Shown here: in pieces, positions 27,764 through 35,935 of the stretch
Numbering within the stretch: the first letter of the stretch is position 1
Layout of the letters: every line of letters starts with the position of its first letter
NCBI GenBank assembly: GCA_938084835.1
Contig: CALKER010000006.1
Coordinates: 682,001 to 746,000, forward strand
Origin: an uncultured Thermoguttaceae bacterium
Lineage (GTDB): Bacteria > Planctomycetota > Planctomycetia > Pirellulales > Thermoguttaceae
Length of the DNA stretch: 64,000 nt
Reading direction: 5' to 3'
Position numbers and translations under genes: made by a program
The notes under the pieces: generated by a model
The model's input: only the letters and a program-made list of their open reading frames with translations
The model's database searches: none
What the model was told of the DNA's origin: nothing

Positions 27764-29332
27764 GATTTGCTCCTCTCTCTAATTCCTAAGGCACACGTTG
27801 TCTTCCTGGACACCGCAAAATTTGCGTGACTTAACAGTCAGAAAATAGCCCCCTTCAACTTCCTTGCCCGAAGACCACCCTGAACTGCAGCCAAGGTCCC
27901 CTCAAGTACTCGAATGTTGCAGCCTAGCTGTGCCAGTACTGGGCAACATGTCTTGCCTGCCGAGTGCCGACGGAAACCAGGCACACCCCTCGAAGTCATT
28001 GACATCCTGGAGGTCCGCTGCACCGACCGGTATTCCCCACAATTGGGGGGAATTTCATGCCGAGGTCGGCCCTTCGGCCTTGGCTCGTCAGCCAACGGAA
28101 GCTACGCCCACAAATTTTCGGTGATTTGTGAATACCACGTATCGATTGCTGCGCGGCGCGAGCAGCCTCAACACCCCACGGTGCCCAATCACATCCATTT
28201 TGACGCAACAGAAATTACCGGTTCAATGGCTACCCCGCAAATATCTACCACTTATGGAGGGTATAAAATGTTCGTTACGTCGAAGTATTGCAGAAATTTG
28301 AGGAAGAGAGCGAATGCCAACTGTCCTGTTGATCGGGAACCGGCAGCCTGCCCTCCGGTCGGAAGCTCCTGGCGAGGCATTCAAGAACTTATCATTCGTT
28401 TTGCCTACGCTCCGCAGATTTTACCGGTCGTCACGAGAATTTCTGCGTCGGCGCGGTAGGATTCGTTTTCGGTGATCACCGATTGCTTTTCAGCGAATTT
28501 TCCTCGCGTGGAATTATTGCCATTCCAAGTGGGGCACGGCCGGTGGATCAGCCTGATTCAGCACTTGCGACCTCACAGAAAATACTCGAGGAGCGATCTC
28601 CGTTTTAGGAATTTTCGCAACGATTTTATCGTGAGTGTCATCTTGCTGTTTTACTTGCCGGGATTCTCGGAATATTTTTCAACTGGTTCCTCCAAAAAAT
28701 TTTCCGCCTTGTGCGTACGACTGACTTCAAATCGTTGTACTCCCGACGTGGCGACCTCGGGAGCACACGTCTTAGGTCCAAATTGGTGCCCTAATATCTC
28801 CTTTAAGTGGCGAAATTACAGTAATTGTTAACCAACATGCTTAGTAATGAAAGGCTCCGAAAGGGATGGCTGACAGCTGTGGGGGTGGGAAGTCTGGCCC
28901 CACCTGCACTAAGTAGTATTCGTAAATTGCAGTATTGAAGACCCTGCTGGGAATAGATTGCCCCGGCTGGACTCCCTGCCATAGGGATAGGCTTGCAAAG
29001 GGCCATTTATCATTTATAGAGTTTGCGGTCAGACTAAATCTTTGGGGCACAGCAAAGGATAGCGGTGCAAAACCAAAAGTGCCGGTTACCGATCCGAGCC
29101 GAGGGTCCGCGACCGGAAAACTTGTACGCTGACTGTATTACCAACCCCTTCGCCGGACTTCGTGCAGTGGACTTTTTCTCGGCTCACATCCGGGTGAACT
29201 TGGAGAGCTGCGGGTCTTTTAACACTTTCGAGCCTTACAAAACCACACCCTTCTGAAATACCGAATATGTTACAACTTGGAAATAAAGAACTAGGCAATT
29301 TGCACCGCAAGAGCCGTGTTCACAGATCTGGG
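27764..29332. other. 1.57-kb divergent gap between efp and epmB
   Basis: No established gene is visible in this long spacer between efp (leftward) and epmB (rightward). It contains two clear hairpins (ATTCCCC 28032-28038 with GGGGAAT 28047-28053; CACAAAT 28109-28115 with ATTTGTG 28124-28130) and one short frame with a good ribosome binding site at 28268. Base composition becomes AT-richer after about 28.6 kb. Confidence 0.5.
28268..28459 (+). CDS. Possible small ORF
   Basis: A 63-codon frame that begins at an ATG seven bases after a GGAGG ribosome binding site. The predicted product is basic and Cys-containing (RNLRKRANANC at the N-terminus) and has no family I know. The good ribosome binding site is the only support; it may be chance. 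Confidence 0.22.
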   Translation: MFVTSKYCRNLRKRANANCPVDREPAACPPVGSSWRGIQELIIRFAYAPQILPVVTRISASAR

Positions 29333-30358
29333 ATGGAATACCCACCGACCGTAACTGACCAACCCTGTTGGCGTGCTATCCTTGAGCATGCGTATACATC
29401 TGTTGCCGCACTTTTAGATCGGTTGGGGCTAAAGGAATGGCCTGTCCAAGCTCCCTCCTCTCACCTATGTCCGCTGATAGAGGATGAGCTAGGATTCAAG
29501 CTTCTGGTACCCGAGCCGTTTGTGGAACGGATTCGGCCAGGAGATCCCTACGATCCTTTGCTTTGGCAAGTGCTTCCCAGCGCTGCGGAACATCTCCCCT
29601 GCCCCGGTTTTTCGGAAGATCCGCTGAAAGAGCGGAGCCAATCGGTGATGAGTCCAATAGTGCGAAAATACTCGGGCCGTTGCCTTGTGTTGGCAACATC
29701 GCGCTGTGCCGTTCATTGCCGCTTTTGCTTTCGACGATTCCGCTGCTTTCGCGGAGCGCTCGAGGAGGCCAACCTTTGGTCAAGCGCTGTGCAAACCATT
29801 CGTGCGGACCATTGTATACGAGAAGTTATCCTCAGTGGCGGGGATCCCTTGGTAATCGATGACGTTGTCCTTAGGGAGTTTTTGGAAGAGCTGTGCCGCT
29901 TTCCCCACGTGCGACGAATTCGCATTCATTCGCGGGTTCCGATAGTTTTGCCGCAGCGTATTGACGAGACATTTCTCCGCTTTATGACCGGGTTTAAAGT
30001 ACCCGTGTATCTTGTTGTCCATGTTAATCATCCACGAGAAATCGATGGCAGTGTTGAAGCCGTCTTAAGGCGAGTTACCGGGGCGGGGATATCAATTCTC
30101 TCTCAAAGTGTTCTACTTCGCAGGGTGAACGATCAGGTGGAAGTTCTCGCGGAATTGTTCGAAAAATTGCTTGATCTGCGCGTGCTGCCTTATTACCTCC
30201 ATCAGTTGGACCGTGTAAAAGGAGCGGCTCACTTCGAGGTGGGAATTGCTGAGGGTGCAAAACTAATTACCGAGCTTCGGGGAAAATTACCGGGATACGC
30301 AGTACCACGTTATGTCCGCGAGGTCCCCGGTAAACCCTCCAAGGAAATTTTGGCCTGA
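29333..30358 (+). CDS. epmB: EF-P beta-lysylation protein, radical SAM lysine 2,3-aminomutase
   Basis: EpmB converts (S)-alpha-lysine to (R)-beta-lysine, the substrate EpmA attaches to EF-P. The 341-residue protein has the radical-SAM cluster motif CxxxCxxC (Cys125, Cys129, Cys132 in CAVHCRFCFRR), the SGGDPL SAM/PLP-domain motif, RIRIHSRVPIVLPQRI, and the C-terminal PLP-lysine-region segment LPYYLHQLDRVKGAAHFEV. Compared with stand-alone lysine aminomutases it is short, like EpmB. I chose the ATG at 29333 because the N-terminus then matches EpmB. An in-frame ATG at 29267 is possible; neither has a strong Shine-Dalgarno. Confidence 0.93.
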   Translation: MEYPPTVTDQPCWRAILEHAYTSVAALLDRLGLKEWPVQAPSSHLCPLIEDELGFKLLVPEPFVERIRPGDPYDPLLWQVLPSAAEHLPCPGFSEDPLKERSQSVMSPIVRKYSGRCLVLATSRCAVHCRFCFRRFRCFRGALEEANLWSSAVQTIRADHCIREVILSGGDPLVIDDVVLREFLEELCRFPHVRRIRIHSRVPIVLPQRIDETFLRFMTGFKVPVYLVVHVNHPREIDGSVEAVLRRVTGAGISILSQSVLLRRVNDQVEVLAELFEKLLDLRVLPYYLHQLDRVKGAAHFEVGIAEGAKLITELRGKLPGYAVPRYVREVPGKPSKEILA

Positions 30359-30786
30359 TCGATTGTAGCTTGGGATCGAAAGTTTCCCTCTACCCCGCAT
30401 CCAAAAGTTGTGACACCTCTGGTGGTCGTCTGGGGCTGGGGAGCAAGCCCCTCCCACGCGGTCAGGCTGTGAAGCGGTAAGAAAACGAATTGCCGCCTCC
30501 ACTTCCGCAGTTAGAAGAACAGGAGATGCTGGGCCGTGGATGGCACACGCGAGTTGGCTCGCAAAAGCAGGGGAACACGATGCCGCTGTGCTCCTTGGGG
30601 CCCTCCCAATCCAACCCACCCTCGACCGGGGGCCCTAAAAGGATAAGCCTCCTCCTGCGGTATGTACAAAGATAAACACAGGGCGGCTAGGCGCCTTAAT
30701 CGATGACTAGCAATAAAGAATGTAGAGAATAGGCGCCTAGCCGCCTTCACAGCCCAGGGAGAGCATCTATTTTCAATGCGAATGGA
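30359..30786. other. Convergent intergenic region epmB / DUF1559 gene
   Basis: A 428-base 3'-3' spacer. Its only notable content is the perfect 15-bp inverted repeat at 30682-30745. Short frames here have no support. Confidence 0.5.
30682..30745. repeat. Perfect 15-bp inverted repeat, 34-base spacer
   Basis: GGCGGCTAGGCGCCT (30682-30696) and its exact reverse complement (30731-30745) flank a 34-base AT-rich spacer. Each arm itself contains the palindrome AGGCGCCT. There is no T tract, so a standard intrinsic terminator is not indicated. Confidence 0.92.
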
Positions 30787-31764
30787 TTAGAAGTTTCCCA
30801 ACGGCTCTCCGCCTCGTGCTGTTCCCAGCGCACGCCAGACGGCCAAATCGATGGTATTTGAAATAAACCTCCCCGAACCGTCGCATAAAGCTACCTGAAC
30901 GCCGCCAGGATGGCGACTTCGCGCGGCGAAGTTTGTAGGCTCCGTTGATGTGCTCACATCGCACGGGGGATTCGGTGGTCGATTTACACAATAGGTGGCC
31001 GTGTAAATGCGGTCAGGCAGCGGGCTGTTGGGGGCCAAATAAGTAGTAAATCCGGAGGCATCCCCCCACCAACTGAAACCCCGAAGGTCCGAGCCCTGAC
31101 CGATTATTACTTCACCAATAAGCAGCGTATTGCTTAACCCATCCATGATAGCGCTAAAATTCCGCGAGCGAGTGGGGTGCACCTCTAACCAACTTCCGGA
31201 AGCCCGCACCCAATCGAAAGGCGCCCCACGATTCACCACGGTGGGATCGGCTGGATGTGCCGCGCCCTCTGTGTACCAAATGACCGTGTTTCCATAATTA
31301 GCGGCATAATTATGGGACTTAATTTGCCCAATTGGGTTGTTGGGCATGTCGCTTGGGCACAAGAAGGTAGGAATGACCGCCGTGGTTACCGGCAAGTTGA
31401 CGGGGTGGGCATAGCGATTGCGCCACGGACGAGGATTGGGTGGGTCGGGGAAACCATCCGAGCCAGTGCCCTTAGGACCATGCTCGTACAGTTGGAAAAG
31501 GTTATTAAGCTCGATAAACGGAAGTAATGCTACCTTCCATGTTCCCCAACAACACGCGTAAGCCCCAACCATCAAGGCCTTGTGGACGTCATGGTAGTTG
31601 TGGATTCCCAATGCAATTTGCTTAAGATTATTTAAGCATTGACTCCTTCGAGCTGCTTCTCGGGCCGCTTGCACTGCAGGCAATAAAAGTGCGATGAGAA
31701 TCCCAATGATCGCTATAACAACCAATAACTCAACTAATGTGAAACCTGATCTGCGCCTCGTCAT
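30787..31764 (-). CDS. DUF1559 (pilin-like) protein 1
   Basis: A 325-residue planctomycete-type protein with a type IV-pilin-like N-terminus: [15 protein letters not shown] at residues 7-21, with a prepilin peptidase site after the Gly, followed by [16 protein letters not shown] and CLNNLKQI. The rest is the DUF1559 (SBP_bac_10-like) globular domain, ending HPGGVQVALCDGSGRFI, the family's H-x-G-G...D-G-S motif. It is expected to be exported and anchored or assembled by a pseudopilus machinery; the function of this greatly expanded family is unknown. The ATG is preceded by CGAGGAG. Confidence 0.93.
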   Translation of the reverse strand: MTRRRSGFTLVELLVVIAIIGILIALLLPAVQAAREAARRSQCLNNLKQIALGIHNYHDVHKALMVGAYACCWGTWKVALLPFIELNNLFQLYEHGPKGTGSDGFPDPPNPRPWRNRYAHPVNLPVTTAVIPTFLCPSDMPNNPIGQIKSHNYAANYGNTVIWYTEGAAHPADPTVVNRGAPFDWVRASGSWLEVHPTRSRNFSAIMDGLSNTLLIGEVIIGQGSDLRGFSWWGDASGFTTYLAPNSPLPDRIYTATYCVNRPPNPPCDVSTSTEPTNFAARSRHPGGVQVALCDGSGRFISNTIDLAVWRALGTARGGEPLGNF

Positions 31765-32057
31765 GACGTGAACTCCTCGTACAATGGAAGCTCGACACCA
31801 ACGGAAAAGTTTCCTCCCACAGCCTCAGTCAAAGCGTCCCATCCAAGACCTTTCTCAGTTCCCCCCAGTGGTACTTAGAGCTACGTGGGCACCAATCCTG
31901 GGCCCTTGACCCGCTTTCGATTAGTTCGCTACCGCTTAGAACTGGAAACCACCCTTCCGGGTCACCACGCCAATCGAGTAGAACTAGCGACTCCGCCAGT
32001 AGTCTTGCCGAGGCCAACCTCAAGTTACGGAACGGAGACCAACTTTTAGCTTCGAGT
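31765..32057. other. Gap between lipoprotein and DUF1559 gene
   Basis: A 293-base spacer on the minus-strand path from the lipoprotein gene to the DUF1559 gene. I see only the DUF1559 ribosome binding site near 31770-31775 and no clear terminator. Confidence 0.4.
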
Positions 32058-32486
32058 TCACGGAATGTTGAAGTCGAAACTTACAGTCCTTTGGCCCGGC
32101 TTGATTTCTACCTCCTGCTGGCTATTAACCCCCCATTCGGGTGGTATTCGCTCCTCGGCGAGAATATCGGATTCTCCTGGAGCTTCCCCGGGACTAACTT
32201 CTGTTCCGCCGACAGGCGAAGAAATGCGCACGCGATATCGACCGGCGGGCAGACCCTGGTTCGCAGGAATACGGTATTCGCCGTTTTGGATTTGACCTCC
32301 CGCCATTAGCGGTTTTGAAGGGTCAACGGACGTGAAGGTTATGGTTCCCCGATCCAAAGGCTGGCCCTTCAGTGTGACTTTGCCCGAGATGGCGGCCTTA
32401 TCGTCTGCCGCTCCACCCCCGCAGCCACCGATGACCAAGCCGAGGAGAAGAAGAGTCGAGAGATACTTCGAACAGCTAAGCGGCAT
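32058..32486 (-). CDS. Small exported lipoprotein with carboxypeptidase-regulatory-like fold
   Basis: A 142-residue lipoprotein. The signal peptide starts MPLSCSKYLSTLLLLGLVIGGC and contains the lipobox IGGC, so lipid attachment at Cys22 is likely. The mature part is a beta-rich domain (ISGKVTLKGQPLDRGTITF, GRYRVRISSP) resembling transthyretin/carboxypeptidase regulatory-like domains that occur in many planctomycete lipoproteins next to DUF1559 genes. I chose the ATG at 32484-32486 because of a strong GGGAGGAG Shine-Dalgarno. Function unknown; it probably shares an operon with the DUF1559 gene downstream. Confidence 0.85.
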   Translation of the reverse strand: MPLSCSKYLSTLLLLGLVIGGCGGGAADDKAAISGKVTLKGQPLDRGTITFTSVDPSKPLMAGGQIQNGEYRIPANQGLPAGRYRVRISSPVGGTEVSPGEAPGESDILAEERIPPEWGVNSQQEVEIKPGQRTVSFDFNIP

Positions 32487-33127
32487 AAGAGCTCCTCCCG
32501 ACCTTAGCTTACAGACTATCCATGGAACCAGTTCTTCTTCGCTGATGAGCATTGTAAGCGGTATTGATCCCGACGTCAAAGAGGCTGGGGGCTAAACTAC
32601 ACAAGCCTCCCGCCCTTAACTCACATGGTCTCCTTGGACCTACCTTCTTATTCACATTGTACCCTTTAGTAATCCCGACGTCAAGACCCTGGTAACATTG
32701 AGCCTGGAGAATCGTGTCCAATGTGAGGGAAGGTTGAATGCGAAACTTCACCGATGGTGCGAACCCCTCGATCTGCACAAAGTTGGTTTTCAACTCATGA
32801 CCAATACTTTCAGGGCACACAAGACTTCCAGGCAGCGGGTTGTAGCTGAACTTACAAAATTCACAGCTTTTGGCTCCTAGAGACAATTCTTCGGAGGTTC
32901 GTACCACCGCAGATTCTTAAGACCTTTTTCGCTGGAGAGGGATAAATTGAATAAACAGTGGACTGAATGCGGATTTACAGATAAACTCGTGGTTGGTAAG
33001 GGGGTGGAATCCCCCAGACTTGGAGGAGCTGGCTGCTTTTGCGGGTGGGTTCCCGCGGGTGGCTTTGCGGAGGGATTTTTCAGTTGAGATCTTTTAGGTG
33101 GCAGGGCAATTTCCAGGAGGCTAAACC
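32487..33127. other. Divergent intergenic region with 13-bp direct repeat
   Basis: A 641-base divergent spacer between the lipoprotein gene and a secreted-protein gene. Two identical 13-base copies of ATCCCGACGTCAA (32567-32579 and 32672-32684) lie 105 bases apart. Frames crossing it are not convincing genes. The right end carries an AGGAGG ribosome binding site for the next gene. Confidence 0.5.
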
Positions 33128-34321
33128 ATGAACCGGCGTCGCATTTTGCGTGATGACTCGGATGCGTGCTCAACGAGTTTCGCGAGGATTTCCTCTTTGT
33201 TGCAAACATTTCTTGTTGGATTAACTTTTGTCCTTGGCGTAGTCTTTACGGCGGGGCATGGTTGGGCATCTTCGGCACAAATTCCGCACGGCCCGGGGAT
33301 GGAGGCGCCGCGCCCCGGCGGCCCTGCGTGGGAGGGAGGACCCGGCAGGCCAGGTGGGTTCGGCCAGGAATTGCCCCAATTTGAGGGCACCGGTTTCATT
33401 CAGGGTGTAGCCCCGGGAATGATTAGGATGGTCAGTCCGGAAGGTCAGGCCTGGACGTTGCACCTTATGCCCACCACAAAGGTCGAAGTGTTAGGAGCGG
33501 CGACGAAAGAGTTCCTCCGTCCCGGCGAACTTGTCCGGTTTATAGCACGCGTTGAGCTACGAAAGTCGGTGGTTGAGGAACCTGTTCAGTCAATCTTGGT
33601 ATTTACGGTCAACTACTCGAATGCTGACACGCAATTAGGCGTTTTTCCTGAGAGTTCTATCCAAGGAGGCGAGAGCGAACTGCGGCCAGATGCGCGGGAG
33701 GGAAGCCGGACTCCGCAAACGTCCGGTCAGCGAGGGCGCCAAGTGAAACCGCCCGTCTCGGGCCGGGGAGCGGAGCAAAATTTACCTCAGTCGATGGTGC
33801 TCGATATTCGGGGACGGCTTACCGGCTTTACTCGTCAAGGAAAAGCTGTGGTTGCTTTGCCGCCCAACATTTACGTGCGGGGGCCGATTGAGGTGGAACT
33901 GGCCGAAACAGTGGAGGTGCGCGTCGATATTACCGACCCTCGGGCTTATTTGATGGCCAGTGAGGGAGATCGGATCCGCGCCAAAGGGTTCCTGGTGGGA
34001 CCGGGAATGGCACGACCGACCGAGGTAATTATTGAAAAGACGACGCCTCTTGGTGCGAAATCGCCGGGAACGTTCGAGGGCAAAAAGGAACTCCCGGAGC
34101 GGACGCGCAGCTTAGCTCGGGAGCCTTCACGGGCTGCAAAACCCGCGGTGACTCCGCACGCGGATGCTACGAAAGAAATCAGGGCACCGGCAGTATCACA
34201 AGAGGATGCCGCCGATCGCTCAGCCGAAGCTGAGGAGGAGGCCGAAGTGACCTCCTCCGCTTCGGATCACATGCTGGGACCGTTAGAAACAGATGCTGCA
34301 GAGGGCGAAAAGGAAAACTAG
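33128..34321 (+). CDS. Hypothetical secreted protein
   Basis: A 397-residue protein I cannot assign. A basic N-terminus is followed by a hydrophobic helix (about residues 25-47) that looks like a signal peptide with cleavage after GWASSA. Next comes a Gly/Pro-rich linker, then two beta-rich segments with similar phrasing (GTGFIQGVAPGMIRMVSPEGQ and RLTGFTRQGKAVVALP), which may be internal repeats. The C-terminal 90 residues are strongly acidic and disordered. The ATG at 33128 is preceded by AGGAGG. It is probably a planctomycete-specific cell-envelope protein. Confidence 0.72.
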   Translation: MNRRRILRDDSDACSTSFARISSLLQTFLVGLTFVLGVVFTAGHGWASSAQIPHGPGMEAPRPGGPAWEGGPGRPGGFGQELPQFEGTGFIQGVAPGMIRMVSPEGQAWTLHLMPTTKVEVLGAATKEFLRPGELVRFIARVELRKSVVEEPVQSILVFTVNYSNADTQLGVFPESSIQGGESELRPDAREGSRTPQTSGQRGRQVKPPVSGRGAEQNLPQSMVLDIRGRLTGFTRQGKAVVALPPNIYVRGPIEVELAETVEVRVDITDPRAYLMASEGDRIRAKGFLVGPGMARPTEVIIEKTTPLGAKSPGTFEGKKELPERTRSLAREPSRAAKPAVTPHADATKEIRAPAVSQEDAADRSAEAEEEAEVTSSASDHMLGPLETDAAEGEKEN

Positions 34322-35935
34322 GCTTCGGTGGTGCAGCTTGTGGATGATAAACACGTCATGTTCGGGCAGTGGTTTTGGCGGATTGCCCTTCCCATCGGAA
34401 CATGTTGGGTCTCGCGACGTAGAGGTGCTTCCCGCGCCGGTTCGGAATAATCTCGGGCGACGACCGGTGAGGATAAGGCCCAATCTGGGTTAAGGAATTT
34501 TTGACACCCAATGTGGCTCGAGGACAATGAGCGGAAGCGAGCTCAATTGACTGCGCCTAACTTTTCTGCTTTTCGGAAAGGGGCTTGCAAGTTTGTCTTC
34601 ACGGGCCAATTCCGTTGGTCTTATCTCCGATAGGCGGTTGATGGGACTATTGTAGCCTCGAGACCTGCTTACCACTCAGCGTGGGAGAGCCCGATTTCGG
34701 CATGTCCGGACTTCCGTGCGATTTTTTTCGCTTATTGGCGCAATTCGCAGAGGGAGGCACCTTTCGGGCGGCGTATGACGCGTCGGATTGTAATCGGAGC
34801 GGGGCCCTAGCTGCGCCTCGTATGAGCAAGCCTTCCTAAAAAATTCGCAGGACACAAGCATAGAAAAGATCAGATGATAATGATCATCTAAGTAATGTTT
34901 CCCTTGCGATTAGCGGCAGTAGGATCCTCGATTAAAAGTGCCGACACGCCAGCGATTAGCCTTTTCACGTTTTATGGTGCGAGGTAGCGGCAAGTTATAG
35001 TCACGGTTAGCCATTCCAGAGTTGATGTCCGTCAATGGGGGAAAGCTTGAGAGATGCCTTCGGGGATAGGACCCGTCGGTCTGGGTTTTCCGAAGGTGAT
35101 CTGAAGGCTCGCCCCACCGACTCACTGAGCTCTTGACGTTCTGAGCCCGAAAGTGTCCGGGGTTGGAGAAGTGGTCAATTCATCGGTTTAAGGGGTTTGC
35201 ATCAGTTGGGCCTCATCTCCGAGGCCGTTGAATAAGGAAGCCACCGAGTTCCGCCAGCTTGAAGACATCAAGGTGGTTTTTGAAAGTTCTGTAAGTTGGT
35301 AATGATAGTACGTCTTACCCTAGCCTGTTATGGTCGCGCGTAAAATTCCCGCCGAGGATTTTCCCCCCGTCGAAGGTCGAAATTGATTGCGGTCGGAGCA
35401 GTTGAACCTGCAGCCTGGCAGGTTGGAAATATTTTCACCTTTTGGCAACAATTCGATGGTGAGTCTTGTGGTTTGGTTCATGCAGGCGCACTTAGTGACT
35501 ACAACCTCCGCTGGAACCACAACTGGAAAATGGGTTTGGAGGGGTTTTTGCCGTCCGCTCATCCCCACCATATTTTTTTTGTCGATAGGTATGGCTAAAC
35601 CAACGATTCCGCACAAATGGGTTCCGCAAGCTAAAAAGGTGCTGGCCTGGTAGTACTTGTGGAATATGCAACCTGGGCAATTTTGGACGACAAGGTTGAT
35701 TGTGAAAATTTGGTCAGCCTGTATCAGATATCCAGTTCCGACAAACTTGGAAATGGAAGTAGTCCTGGATAGGATGTAGATTGCCCTGGCGCCGATATTG
35801 AATTCGTAGCCCGCCGTTTAACCGGTGTTGGGCTGGCCTGGGGATTTCCCTTTCCCCGACCCTTGGCAGGCCTCAGCAAGGGAGCTTCGACGGTCTTCCA
35901 AAAGTATTCCAAAAGTATTGTGAGATACCCGGTCA
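34322..35935. other. 1.6-kb non-coding region
   Basis: No gene can be supported in this long gap. A near-perfect hairpin (AGATGAT 34872-34878 with ATCATCT 34883-34889) and several short frames are present. One frame on the minus strand starts with MCGIVG but does not continue as a glutamine amidotransferase. It should hold the promoter of the transporter-glycosyltransferase pair. Confidence 0.5.

Noticed and set aside
32567..32684. CRISPR-like repeat pair
   Set aside because: Only two short copies 105 bases apart, no array structure and no cas genes.
32509..32907. 132-codon minus-strand frame containing an apparent repeat (DVGI phrases)
   Set aside because: The protein repeat is just the translation of the 13-base DNA repeat, and the frame overlaps the lipoprotein promoter region.
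35320..35616. Minus-strand frame starting MCGIVG, as in class II glutamine amidotransferases
   Set aside because: Only the first six residues match; the remainder does not continue as GlmS or AsnB and there is no ribosome binding site.
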